The notes: generated from the letters alone by a model not told the origin. A stretch of DNA of 64,000 nucleotides from Sphagnum compactum (GCA_965153455.1 OZ234496.1:6457207-6521206); one strand, 5' to 3'; numbered from the stretch's first letter, positions 37,401-49,760 are shown. Numbers and translations are program-made.

Positions 37401-40400
37401 ATGAGCTTGGAGGATGAAGTGGTGGTGTCTGATATCGAGGTGGCAGGCCGGATGCTCACTGAATGCATAGCCAGAGACCTGCGCTTTGCCTCATGTGACC
37501 TTCAGGACGCACTCGATGCTGCAAGATACTCCAGCAGTCCGTATACATCTCCTCCCAAAGAGGTAGAATCACTCTGCCCTTGCAACTCCACTGTGTGTGT
37601 GTAGTTGTGTGAAGTAGTGTTTTCCTGAGGTTGACAAACAGACTTTACTCTCTTTTCCACAATTTCTTTTTGAAGTTTTGTTCTAAAACCCTAATCCTGA
37701 AGACAGCATTGAAAAGAGAATATTGGCATTGCTGTGTATGGATAACGGTTTCAGATATAGGAATTCTTTGGCTGCTTGTGCATGCATTTCGATTGTAGTC
37801 CTCATTCTCAAAGGAGATATTATGTGAATTTTGTAGTGGCCGCCCATCGTGGATGTGATCAATGCAAGGGAGCTTCCTCCTGTCTTGATTGAGCGATACA
37901 ATGCAGCTGGTGGCCAGGGTACAGCTCTGTGTGGCATTTTCCCAGAGATCAGACGAGCTTGGGCTACAGTTGACAACACTCTGTTTCTGTGGAGATTTGA
38001 TAAGTGGTATGCCTTTTAGGCCTAAGGTTTCAATTCTTAGCACTTTGCTGTTTCTCATAAGAGTTACTGTTGCACTTTCCAGTGTGGCGTCCTTATCCAG
38101 GATCTTAGAGGCTAGCAATTCAGATTGTGGCTTGAGTGTCATGGAAGGAATTGTGGGCTATGCAGGGATGGGCAGTGTCCTGAGTACAGTGGTGAGGAGC
38201 AGGCTATATGTGCTGTGGGATTGGCAAGAGCCAAGCCAGGCGTTTTTATGGAAGCCATTCAGCGAGTCATTGTGCTTGCCACCCCTGTTGAAGTAAGGGA
38301 TTTCCCAGCATTTGGTAATTTGGGGATGAAGATGTTATACTTAAGCAAGTAATTTTCCACTGGTGACAAGAAAGACCTAGAGAGCGTACACACAAGCTCA
38401 TGTTGACTACTAACACCTAGAGAATCACAAAGGCATGTTATTGACAGATTTAGGTTGCTGCACTTGTGGGGCAGATTGTTCTACTGGGTGTCTGCTGCAG
38501 TGGGAACAGCTTTGGTGGAAACCCATATGCAGAAATCTCTTTGCAGCCATTGCCTGAGTACACAATCCCAACCGATGGAGTTACCATGACATGCATCACA
38601 GCGACAGAAAAGGGACGAATTTTTCTTGGTGGTCGAGATGGTCACCTTTATGAGCTCTTGTACACTAAAGGCACGGGCTGGCAAAGCCGTTGCCGTAAAG
38701 TTTGTCATACTGGAGGCCTCAGTAACCTCCTTTCAAGGTGCTGTGTATAGAGACTGTTGGACCTATTTGCTCTAGGGTGCAGAGATACTAGTTGAAAGCT
38801 GGATTACATATCGTACTGCTTCTGTTGGCTTCAACAGGTGGGTGTTGGTGCTAAATGCCCTTAAATTTGGAGCTGTGGATGCAGACTGCGATGTCAGACC
38901 TACTTGCTCTAGGGTGCAGAGATACTAGTTGAAAGCTGGGTTACATATCTTACTGCTTCTGTTGGCTTCTACAGGTGGGTGGTGCCAAATGCTCTTAAAT
39001 TTGGAGCTGTGGATGCAGTCATAGAAATTACGATCGATGAAGAAAGAAACATTTTGTATACACGCACACAAGAATCAAAAATCCAGGTTTTTGACTTCGG
39101 CAAAAATGGAGATGGCGCACCGAATAAAGTAGCAGAGGAGGGCTGCATCGGGGAACAGAGAGATTCTCGTTCACGCAATGGTGGCAGTCGAGTTGTGTCA
39201 CGGGCTACCAAGACAACCTTGGTTTCCATAGCCCCTCTTTCTACTGTTCAATCCAAGTGGTTACATTTAGTTGCTGTTGCTTCAGATGGACGGAGAATAT
39301 ACCTATCAACATCTCCATCAACAGGAGTCAGTATTACTGCAGGGAATACCCCTGGGGGCCAGCGCCCCTCAATGCTTCGTGTGGTCATGACACGGCCAGC
39401 TCCTTCAATCGGTGTCAATGGAGGGGTCCATCCATTTGGAAATCTTGGACGTTTACAGTCAGAAAGTGGTTTTATTATAAAGTGTGAAGCAGCTCACTAT
39501 TCTAGTGGTGCTCTTATCCTCTCTGATGCCTCCCCACCAACAGCATCTCGGATGCTTGTCACTACTCAGGATCTTACCGACCCGTCTCCATCAGGACCTG
39601 GGAACCTCTCGGTTGGCAGACAAGGCACACGTGCACTGTTTGCACTGCGAGAGATGTTGACAATGGTGGGTGTGGGTGGGAGGACATTGGCAATTGCTGA
39701 TGTTCTGCCTCCACCAGAGCAGGCAGCAGCAGTTGAATTTTCAGTCTGTGAACCTGGTGCCATTTCCCCATATGGCACACAACAATTGAGTGAAGAGACA
39801 CGTGCCCGTCGACTCTGGGCTCGAGGAGAGCTTGCAACCCAGCACATGCTGCCACAGAGGCGAGCTGTAGTGCTAAGCACAATGGGATTAACAGAAATAG
39901 TATTCAACCGCCCTGTTGATATTTTGCAAAGACTGCTTGAACTAAGTGCACCAAGAGCTGTACTTGAAGATTTCTTTCAACACTATGGGGCTGGAGAGGC
40001 TGCAGCAATGTGTTTGCTCCTTGCAGCACGACTAACTTCTGATGATGAGAATGTGGTATCAACAGCTGTAGCAGAGCGAGCTGCTGACTCATTTGAAGAT
40101 CCAAGGTTAGTTGGGGTCCCACAAATGCAAGGGGGCCCTGCATCTGCAAGTGTGATCAATGCAAATGGAGGTGGATTCAACATGGGCCAAGTTGTGCAGG
40201 AGGCAGAGCCTGTTTTCTCTGGAGCCCATGAAGGCCTTTGCCTTTGCACAGCCAGGTTGCTGCAGTCAGTGTGGGAGCTTCCAGTCATGGATGTAAAGGA
40301 CTCTGCAGTGGGAGATAACAAGGGAGAAGGAGGTGTGATTATGTGCAGGTTTGTTTCCTTCTTGGCCCAACCTATAGTTTTGTCATTGCCCTTGGTTTCC

Positions 40401-43400
40401 TGATTGTAAAGAGATTTTATGACACAGTGTGTGATTCAGTTGGTGTTTTTCCTTGCTGCTGCAGGCTGCCAGTTGAAGCAATGCAGGCATTGGAAGACAA
40501 GATCAGGTCACTTGAGCAGTTCTTTAGGGCTCGAAGAAATCAGAGAAGGGGGCATTATGCTCGAATATTTGGCATGGGTGATGTGAGTGGCCATGGAGAT
40601 TGGCATGGAAGCCCATTTGGAGCAGATTTGTCTCCAGCAGAACATGGAAAGAGTGGGATGGGAGGTTTTGAGACTCCTCAAGTACATAAGGCCAGAGATT
40701 ACCAGGGCAGTGCTCCAAGTTCTTTGCCCAAGCGACAACGTGTGCCATACAGCCCTTCTGAGCTAGCAGCCATGGAGGTTATCCAACTGCCTCCTGGCTG
40801 AGTCTACCTTTTAGATGCTTTAGGGCTTTAGGGTTTAGGGTTTATCTTTTGCATCTTTTCTAGGTATTGAAGCATTGTGAAAGCAAATTGAAGCACTGTG
40901 CAATTGTCCTTGTTGTCTGAAGGAAAGGTATTGTGCCTTATGTCCATTGAATATTTTTAATTGAAGTTTAGTTACTCTTTGCAGCTTAGTCAAGTCAGCT
41001 GGAGGTCTCACATTCACATTACAGTATGTACAGGTATTGTCTGCTTTGAAGTTGACAATCTACAGTAAATTTTTTAGGTGGAGAACAACAAACCTGATGG
41101 AATTGTCTCTTGGTTTGGAATGACTCAGGTCCGAGGCATGGAATGCATACGACGGCTACTGAGAAGGTCTGCAGAGGCTCTCAGACTTCTTCAGGTATTG
41201 CAGTACCACCATATTACCCGATTGGCCCAGAGCCTTGACCAAGTGCAGTGCAACCAGTTGGTACATTTGACTTTTCAACAGCTGGTCTCGTCTTCTGAAG
41301 GGGAACAAATTGCAACTCGACTTGTTGCAGCACTTATGGAGGTATGCACATGTGCAACTATTTTCCTAGTCTTGTTTCCAATTCTGATGGTGCACAATCA
41401 GCTTTGGTTCTTAGCAGATGTTTTCAGTTGTTCGTCAAAAGGCCAATGACCTTATTTGTCACTTTGAATCTACAGTATCATGTAGCACCGAATGGCAGAG
41501 GCACAGTGGATGATATCAGCATGAAGTTGAGGGAGGGGTGTCCAAGTTATTACAATGAGTCAGACTACAAGTTCTATCAGGCTGTGGAGTGTTTGGAAAG
41601 GGCTGCAAGCACCTCTGATTCTGAAGAAAGAGAAAGACTTGCTAGAGAGGCTCTTGAACTTCTAAACAAAGTGCCAGAAACTGCTGACCTTTTGAGTGTC
41701 TGCAAGCGTTTTGAGGATATTCGGTGAGAACTACTGGCTCTACTGGCTACCCTAAACCCCTAAACCCTAAACCCATATGAAGGAACCAAAGATAACATGT
41801 TTTATCAACTTCAGTAAGAACTTTGAAAGCCAACAGAGAGTAACTATAATGATCATGTGTTTGAAATGTAATATACATGGACCCAAGGAGAAACTTTAGC
41901 TTTGTGTTGTCTTTCACAGGTTTTATGAAGCAGTGGTGGAGCTCCCTCTAAGGAAGGCTCGAGCAGTAGACCCTGCAGAGGATGCTTTCAACAAGAGTGT
42001 TGGAGAAGGCCAGCAGATGGCAGCACTTGCAGCGAGGCGGCAATGTTATGATGTGGTTATCAATGCTCTCCACTCCCTGAAAGGACAGTCTGTCACTGAA
42101 AATGGGCATGGCTTGAAAGTTTCATTTTCAACTCCTTCTATTCCTGGGGCTAGGTTACTGCTAGATGAGGCAGCAAGGGGGTCTTACATTCGCCAAATTG
42201 TACAGCTCAGTGTGCGTTGGCCTGACACTGCCTTCCATGAATATTTATACCAGACCATGATGGAACTTGGTCTCTCACAGGAGCTTTTAGAGCTGGGGGG
42301 CCCAGATTTAGTACCCTTCTTGCAAAGAGCTGGCAACTACCAGACAACCAAAGTAATCATTTTTCCTACCCATTTAAGCTTTTAGTGTAAATGTGTTCAC
42401 TTTTTGGACAACGCATACTTCAATTCTGGTATTGAACAAGTTGAGTGCATAGTCAAGTGGAAGCAAGAACTGATTGATTTGTTGATGTTGGGATCACCTT
42501 CAGGCGAGTCAGGTGGCAAACAACACCTTGAGGTCACCAAAGCTCTCAAGCACACCAGATGGCAGTCACCTGCGACAGCCAATCTCAGGGGAGGAATCGA
42601 GATACTTGGAACTTTTGGCACAGTTGTATGTTTACAGACGGCAACATGCACTTGCAGCACATGTATTGCTGCGACTTGCTGAACGGAGACAAATTGAAGG
42701 TGCCCCTGAGATCACACTTGAACAACGGTATATTGATCACACTTTACACTAATTTATGACTTTGGGTGCAAGGCAAACCAAAGATGTTTGAAACATGTTT
42801 TTGGCTGTGTTGCTAGTTCTTTAAAGAATAACTGCCACTTTTGCAGATCTGAATATCTTAGTAAAGCTGTGTTGCAAGCAAGAAGCAGTAGCCAGGCATC
42901 TGGTGGTTTAGGCCTCTCCTCAGACCTGTCAGATAGTGGATTACTGGAGCTCCTTGAGGCAAAACTTGCAGTTGTCCGATTTCAACTCAAGATCCGAGGT
43001 GTCCTTAACCAGATTGCAGCAAAACATCCAAGTGCACCACAAGATGCTTCAGCCACCAATGGGTTACAAACTTACATGGAAGAAGACAGGTTTAATGGTC
43101 CAGAGGCATCTTCTGAGGATATTCGATCTCTTGTAGCTAAGGAAAAGGCTCAGGAGCTTGGGACTGAGTTAAAGAGTATCACACAACTTTATAATGACTA
43201 TGCTGTGAAGTTTGAACTCTGGGAGGTGGGTAATTTTACCCTTTGAGTCATCACACAACTCTAGCCTAGCCATATCTTGCTTTTGCTGTTTAGCTCCAGT
43301 TTATGTGTTGTCAGTTATGTCTGGTCCTAGTCTAGGTCAGACTTAGGTTCTGTTTGATCAGCGTTGAATCACACAGACCTGATTTTATTGGGTCTGTTTA

Positions 43401-44722
43401 ATAAGATTGGATTTTCATTTGTTTCCACATGATTTACAATCCCCTCACAGGCAAGAGAAACAAGCTCAGCTGGATGGTCATTTATGTTTGATGCGTGAAA
43501 GAAGATACTGTGTCTGAAGGCCTGCAGTATTGAAAACATAGTGGTCCTTGGTTACAGGTGTGTTTGGAGATTCTTCATTTTTCGAATTACACTGGGGATG
43601 CAGAGAACAGTGTGATGCGGGAGACTTGGGCACGTGTATTGGACCAGGCCTTGGCTGCTGGAGGGGTGGCTGAGGCTTGTACAGTTGTGCGCAGATTGGG
43701 TCCTCAGTTCTATCCTAGTGATGGTGGGAGCATGCCGATCCACACTATTTGCCTCCAACTTGAAATAGCTGCTCATGTATTTTCTTTTTCCCCATTTTCC
43801 TTCAACTCTTTTTCTTTCATCTAAGCTGCAAACCTAGCACTCTTCAACTTTTTTTGAAAAAGTCATTTGAAAGTAGTGTCCTATCTGCAGATATTAAATT
43901 GACCAAATCAGATGTAGATCAAATTCATGGGGATGTAATTCTCACTGTATGTAAATCTCTCATTCATAATTTTGAATGCTTGTGTTAAACAGGATAGAAT
44001 GATTGCAGGGCTGGAGGTGGTGGGAGATGAGGATGTTCCACGTTCACTATTAGCTGCATGCAAGGGAGCAGCAGAGCCGGTGCAAAGGAACTATGACCGT
44101 GTTTTAGCAAGTGGAGCCATCTTACCAAAACCATCACTGAGACTTCGTATCCTTCGTTCTGTCCTGACAGTGATGAGGGAATGGGTGATGTCAACACTTT
44201 CTCAAAGGATGGGGACAAGTATGGCAGGTGGCCCACTCTTATTTGGCCAATCAGACCAGAGTTTAAGCAATCAGGGGGTGCGTGACAAATTAGCAACTAC
44301 AGCAAATCGGTAAGTATGTCAGGCCAGGTTTCAGCATCACTGCACATTCATCTATGCAATCGTTAGTAGACAGTGACCATAATAGTTGGTCAAAAGGTGT
44401 AGTGATATTTTATTCTCAAACCTGATGCAGTTGCTGTGACATTCATTTGTAAACACACTGTTCTAAGCAGTGGCCAAGGGATTGAGTCTTGAACTTACAT
44501 GGAACTTGCCCTAAAATTTGTGTCTCTTGACTCATTTGTGCTGGCTTCAAGGCTGAATTCTCATTGATGAGAGGAGGGTATATGTAGATACTGATATTAT
44601 ATTTTTTGTTTTGTTGTTTCAGGTATACAACAGATGTCAAAAGGCTGGCCTTGCCACCAGCTGATGTAGAGCCTGTATCTCGTGGTTTTCAAGAGCTTGA
44701 AGAGATGCTCCAAGGCTTGTAG
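37401..44722 (+). CDS. NUP155: Nuclear pore complex protein NUP155 (scaffold nucleoporin)
   Basis: Fourteen exons join in frame to give 1,513 aa (Arabidopsis about 1,460): 37401-37562, 37837-38006, 38166-38292, 38475-38737, 38975-40348, 40465-40777, 41129-41341, 41476-41723, 41920-42352, 42504-42727, 42847-43225, 43558-43776, 43993-44309, 44623-44722. The N-terminal half is the Nup155-type beta-propeller domain, with hallmark words LPPVLIERYNAAGGQGTALC, GIFPEIRRAW, FLWRFDKW and ISLQPLPEYTIPTDGVTMTC. The C-terminal half is the helical Nup155/Nup170 region (KRQRVPYSPSELAAMEV, GRGTVDDIS, ESDYKFYQAVECLERAA, VCKRFEDIR, LLAACKGAAEPV). NUP155 belongs to the inner-ring (Nup93) subcomplex that anchors the pore to the nuclear envelope. 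Exons 4 and 7 each have an in-frame upstream acceptor (38,454 and 41,078) that would add 7 and 17 residues; I chose the acceptors that match the conserved protein. Exon 5 has a duplicated start (see 38,761-39,018). Confidence in identity is very high. Confidence 0.97.
38761..39018 (+). repeat. Tandem duplication of the intron 4 end and exon 5 start of NUP155
   Basis: Unit 1 (38,761-38,884) and unit 2 (38,898-39,018) are about 90% alike and each contains the polypyrimidine-like end of the intron, a CAG acceptor and the first coding bases of exon 5. The real exon starts at 38,975 after the second acceptor. Use of the first acceptor (exon start 38,838) would read RWVLVLNALKFGAVDA and then a stop after about 15 more codons. 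Confidence 0.9.
40816..40843 (+). repeat. Telomere-like (TTTAGGG)n motif in NUP155 intron 6
   Basis: About three to four adjoining TTTAGGG-type units (GGGCTTTAGGGTTTAGGG) lie shortly after the donor of intron 6. Confidence 0.8.
41748..41777 (-). repeat. Telomere-like (CCCTAAA)n motif in NUP155 intron 8
   Basis: CCCTAAACCCCTAAACCCT and a further AAACCC lie in the short intron between 41,724 and 41,919, in the opposite orientation to the motifs of the leader and intron 6. Confidence 0.8.
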
Positions 44723-45943
44723 GGAAAACAATTCAGCATTTCTCAACCTTTCAGATCTTGTCCTGGATTTAGACATTTAGGATGAATTGACCATTTTTCG
44801 GTTGGTTCAGCTACAGACAGTCCAGTAGCTACACATCCAGTTACACAGTGCCTCGACAAAGTGTATCAGACTTGAAATTCTGCATTGACTGCTGCAATCA
44901 GATCTAAATCTGATGAGATATTCTGGTTGACTGAAAATGGCACTGGACCCAAGATCTTTGGATCTGCTCACCATCTTGATCTGCCCATTTCTGTGTTTCA
45001 GGGGTAGATTCTTGATGATGTGTACTGTGAATTACTTGAAGAGTGTCCAAGGATGTAGAAAGCTAGGGCTCTGTTAGGGGCTACTATCTTCCAATTTGGG
45101 GACTTCTGTATTTTCGTTAGCCATGAAGAGTGTAGAGAAAGATGGTTATAACCTATCAACATGTCCTCAAGGAGCTTCCAATTTCTCAAATTTCACAATG
45201 GAGGCTTTTCGTGGTATCCTCAAATTTCCTCATCCCCTTAAGCAATAAGTCACTTTTATGTAATTATGTGTTGGATGGACAGCTTTTGGGTGAGGCCAAT
45301 TATTGCACTTGCACTTAAATAAAATCTCTTTTGCAATAAGAGCAATGCTGATGAAGCATGTTTTCACCACCAAAAAATTTGGTATCCAGGTAGTATTGAG
45401 ACAACTACTGGACTTGCAAACTTCATACATGCAAAGTTGGTACCAGCTGTAATAGACAATTGCACAAATTGTACAAACTTCTCTAATCTGTACCAGTGCT
45501 GAAATTGGGCTTAGAAATATGAAGTGATGCTTGAAGTTCTGCATGGGCCCACACAATGCAGGCTCCATGTAATTTTGGCCAATCAATCTGGGGGATTACT
45601 AGAAACATGCACTTGCATTCCACATAGAATTACACACAATTGGAAATTCTGTTTTGGGTATGCGAAAAATGGACATCCAAATGTCTCACAAATCCCCCTC
45701 ACATGAGTTTGGTTTCAGAATCTCTGAGCAGTACGCTTTCACTTTGATGAAAAAGCCTTGCCCTGAAACCACTGTGCACTCTTATATTTTATAAAAGGCA
45801 TGAATAGCAATTCAGGCCACATTTGTACCTTCCAATGAAACAAAACCATATGCAAGCATTGTAGCAGTTAAGTACCTACTGTCTACAGTCTCACTTGCTT
45901 ACATGGACTGTGAGGCAGATGAGTGCTTTTGATTGGGTGTGCA
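44723..45943. other. Convergent 3' flanks of NUP155 and PTH2
   Basis: The 1.2 kb between the two stop codons must hold both 3' UTRs and both polyadenylation signals. No open frame with a recognisable domain occurs. I could not assign a precise polyadenylation site. Confidence 0.45.
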
Positions 45944-48179
45944 TCACAAAAGCTTCAAACTGCCTGTAACTTCATCCACCAAATGGCTGGGCCCTGTAGC
46001 AAAACAAGAATGTAAGCAAAATTTCAATATTTATTCACTCACACCTCTGATCAACAATATTCAAGAAAAAGAACCTACATAATCACCAATCAAAGGGAGG
46101 AAAGGTCAAAGAAACTCAAATGCATTGTATTCTGCAAATGCACAGGGCCAAGAGTCATGAGTCCAATTACCCAAGATGGCCATCACAGTCCTTGAATCTG
46201 CAGAAAAAAAGAACAAAAGTGACTTCCTATCAGAAATGACATGCAGTAAGAATGGTTCAATGAAGACATTTAGAAATCTTCTTTGTGGTGGCAATGTGCC
46301 TGAGCATCACACCTCATCAAGGCAAGAAGTCCACTGAAGCACAGCAAAAGGGGAAGGTTACATACTAGGAGCAATTTGAGTGCGTCCAGCATCAATGGTG
46401 ATATGGCATGGTAATTTCATTGATTTTGCTCTGTTCTGATTTTCACCACATGCACAGATCAGAAGATCAGGTGGAATCTACCTCAACTGCAGAATACAAC
46501 AGAATAGGACACCTGGTCCCTACAATCTACAATTGCAAACCCCAAGCTCAGAGCAGCAGTAGGCACCCTGCCCAGAAACCCTGCACCCATAAACCCAGGC
46601 CCTTATAACATTCACAAGAACATATAAACAACATCATGAACCCTTAGCTTCCTTGCAGGGCTGCATCAATGAAGAGTAAAAGAACCATTGGAACAATACG
46701 TATTACCAGGACCACATGGTAAAACATTCACATAAAGCACTACTCTTTGTCGTTTATCATGAAGTGAGGCAAAAATAAACCTGTAGAGATAGCATCTCCT
46801 CCTCGCTCTCAACTTTTGTGACCACCTTGACTTGCGAGCACATCTCCCATCTTTTCTTCCCACAAAAATCCAGAAAAAAGAGATAAAGCATGAAAGCAGA
46901 TAAATGTGTGAAGAAACAAAAAAGAGATGGACCATAAAATGCACTTGCTATCCTTGTGACAATAAACTGAGTGTTACATTTGGCAAAGGGACAGAGCAGA
47001 AAGAAGGGAGAGAAAGATGTCAGGCACTCACCTTTGAAGAGCCTTAGGGGCTCGGTGAAATACCTTCTTATACAAGCCCAGTGTAGCATGACTGCAATAT
47101 ATCAAGGAACAAAGAAAAATAAGCTATCAAAACAAGACGCCATGGGAAATGATGGCAGAGGATTAGATCTGAACAGAAGCATCTCTTTCTAGCTGGTATG
47201 TAACCAGAGTGGAACAGCAGACATGAGGGATCTTACCTTCCAAACCACTTCAATTCTACTGCCTTCTCAGGTTTACAACAAAGACTTCAGGGACCTAGAA
47301 CCCCATTTCCTCCTCATACCTTGTCTGTCCTGGACTTGATTTTTGGGGCTACAGTTGGAATGATCCTAGAATGGGGTTCCTTCAACTTCCATTACCATCC
47401 CACACTGCTAGATGAAGCAATTGACAGCACCTATCTGACATAGCTTGAAGGAAATAGGGCAGGGCAAGTTAAATAGTCTCTCCTGCATGCAGACCAACAA
47501 GTTGCTACTAAACAAATGGGGAACAAAAGGACATCTATATATTGGAGAAAGGAGCAGACTAATGGACCTGCATTGTGCAGCCACTTTGCCCTTGCCCATT
47601 TTCAAGTCATTTCTAACTACCAACACCTGTCATCATCGCACCAGCAAATTTGGTCAAAGCCCAAAGAAGCAAAATCCACTGCTCTCAATGCGGATATCAA
47701 ATGCACACTGAAATTGAGCCTCCAGAAAAATGCTCAATACCTGCAGTGGAGATTTTCAGGACAATGAGAACCCTCAGCAGTCACATAGCTACCCAGACTA
47801 TGGATCCCTCCTGCTACCACGGAAATGGAAGACGGAATTCGAACTTCTTGCGAAAGGCAAATGTGCACCAAACCCTGAACCCTAACCCTAATCCTGGAAT
47901 GTAAAGCTGAAAACTCACCATTTTGAAGTCCTCGAATTTTTCAGCGAGTTTCTCTACATCATGCGTCTGTTCCTTGCCATGGTACTTAGGTTTCTCGAGA
48001 GAAGGAGGAAGATGCCGGAGTGCGCCCCTCTTTTTCCCAACCCAATAGCCCAAAGCCAAACAGCCCACTCCAACTGCCAGGAACTGCAGAATTGATAGCT
48101 TCCATACGTCTCCAACCTCCGGAGGCCTCTGTTCAAGGAGACAAAATGCCCCCGAATTCAAGAGTTCGGGGTCTGACAT
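45944..48179 (-). CDS. Peptidyl-tRNA hydrolase 2 (PTH2/PTRH2 family), membrane-anchored form
   Basis: Seven exons on the minus strand join exactly in frame to 198 aa: 48179-47919, 47626-47568, 47091-47032, 46850-46781, 46435-46366, 46197-46171, 45993-45944. The enzyme family releases peptides from prematurely dropped peptidyl-tRNA. The PTH2 domain spans about residues 87-198: [20 protein letters not shown], then HATLGLYKK, RWEMC, and the active-site block DAGRTQIAP (Asp165, Thr169, Gln170), ending VTGSLKLL as is usual for the family. The first exon encodes an N-terminal hydrophobic segment (about residues 29-47) followed by KKRG, which suggests a membrane anchor as in mitochondrial/ER PTRH2 proteins. 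The start Met at 48,179 is preferred over an in-frame Met at 48,224. Several exons are only 27-70 nt. It converges with NUP155. Confidence 0.93.
47868..47899 (-). repeat. Telomere-like CCCTAA/CCCTGAA motif in PTH2 intron 1
   Basis: CCCTGAACCCTAACCCTAAT lies just inside intron 1 of the minus-strand gene. It is a degenerate interstitial telomere-type motif like those in NUP155. Confidence 0.65.
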
Positions 48180-48273
48180 TTTCGAGTACAAACAAAATTG
48201 CTCCTCTTGACAAAGCAAGCCCACCTCCTGACCCTGCTACTCAAATTTCTTTAAGACAAACCCCACAATCTGA

Positions 48274-48292
48274 ACCCTATATAAACATGCGA
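48274..48292 (-). promoter_or_regulatory. Possible TATA box of PTH2
   Basis: The minus strand reads GTTTATATAGGG about 100 bp upstream of the chosen start codon, a plausible TATA element at plausible spacing. This is the only support. Confidence 0.35.
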
Positions 48293-48675
48293 TCACCAGA
48301 AAAAAGGATAAAATCGTGCAAAATTCTACCAACTCGTCAATCGATCTCCGAGAGACGGCATGTGTGATACGCAGAAACCCATCTATTATTTTCCCCACTT
48401 AGAACAAAACTTGGTTTCTAAGAGAAGAAGAACCTGAACACAGAAACATAAAAACCAATGCAGACGAGTAGTTCCTCCCGAATGTGTACAACCAAAATCC
48501 TTATGTCGACGATCTGGTGAGATTCCTGTAAAACACAAAAACCACAACCCACGAGAATTCAGAACGTTGGTGACCCTTTCTATTCCTTTTGAGCACCAAA
48601 CCCTAATTTCCTGGGAGACGTACCAACAAGACCTAGTTTTCACAAACCCTGGGTTCTGTACTAGAAAGCGTGCCA

Positions 48676-48740
48676 GCTAGGCCGATTCTGGCTCGTAACA
48701 CGCGCATTCAGCTCACTTTCCATGAGCCAGAATCGGCTAA
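48676..48740. repeat. Inverted repeat of 14 bp (GCCGATTCTGGCTC)
   Basis: GCCGATTCTGGCTC near 48,680 is exactly complementary to GAGCCAGAATCGGC near 48,724, about 30 bp apart. It lies beside the AGAACC repeat at 48,760 and within the PTH2/FemAB-like spacer. Confidence 0.75.
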
Positions 48741-48759
48741 TCAGTCGTTACGAAGGTCT

Positions 48760-48995
48760 AAAGCAGTGTTGGGCGGTTATTAGAATGAGGGGACAGATAC
48801 CCTCTGGTGATCCTCCCGGGTACATATCCACGTACCTCTCGGTTCTCAAAATTTCAAATAACCGATTCTGAAATATAACCGTGATTTCCAAATCAAAAGC
48901 AAAAATCAAAGAACCGACCAAGGAACCAGCAGTTCTTCGTCGGTTCTTTCTTGAAAACTGCCGGTTCCTTGAGGTTTTCGAAAGAACCCAACAGG
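48760..48995. repeat. AGAACC/GGTTCT degenerate repeat, locus 3
   Basis: Starts with GTTGGGCGG as at 26,665 and then carries CAAAGAACC, GGTTCT and GGTTCCTTG words on both strands, ending AAAGAACCC near 48,988. Member of the family seen at 15,366 and 26,665. Confidence 0.6.
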
Positions 48996-49484
48996 GCCTA
49001 AAAGTATGTATAGGAGAAGAAGAGTAGGGCTACTTCACCGAGTGACAGGCACCGAAAAAACAAGGAAGGGCCTCTGGCCCTTACCCTGGTCCGGCCCAAA
49101 AACCTACACCAATTTTCAGAGGATATGCTCTTCCACACCAGAAGAAGATTTCTTCCATTTCATAAGATCTTTGCAACATAGTTGTTGTTCTGAATAGTTG
49201 TCAAAACACACTACAAAAATTAGGGCAGGTTTATATGGCAATGAAAGTTGTGTGCTGGACTAAAAGGAAGCTTTCATCACTGAAGGCACTATGTCAAGGT
49301 AGATAATGTCTGACTTCTTCCTTGTAAATTGAAGCAAGGTGCTCTCCTCATCCATGAATCAATGGCTGGCTTGAGGCCAACCTCGAGAGTGATTATTCAT
49401 TAGCCTTTGCATATGTTACCCTTGGTAGTATATTGTGACTCATATTAACTTGGGCTTTGTGTTGCTTCGTATTATGAGTGATTG

Positions 49485-49760
49485 CCATTTGAATTTGAAT
49501 TTGAATCCAATCCAATCCAATCAAATTTGTGTTCAACATTTTTTATTAAATGGAATTTACTTTTCACAAAATTAATTCAATTTTTTATTCAATTAATTGT
49601 CACTAGTAGGAGCATGGACTCCAAAGTTGAATTGAATTCAAATGTATTGAACGATATTTTAATTCAATTAAATCAAATTTAATTCAACAATTGAATTCTG
49701 ATTCAATTAAATTAGAATAAAAATTGATGAAAAAATATTCAAAATTTACTCATGAATACA
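49485..49760. repeat. TTGAATT/AATTCAA simple repeat tract
   Basis: Starts with a (TTGAAT)n run and a (CCAAT)n run near 49,490-49,520, then continues as a self-complementary mix of TTGAATTCAA-type words. It is degenerate and noncoding. Confidence 0.65.

Noticed and set aside
38838-38884. Upstream copy of the NUP155 exon 5 start as the true exon
   Set aside because: It carries an altered sequence after RWV and soon meets a stop, whereas the downstream copy restores the conserved RWVVPNALKFGAVDAV and a long open frame.
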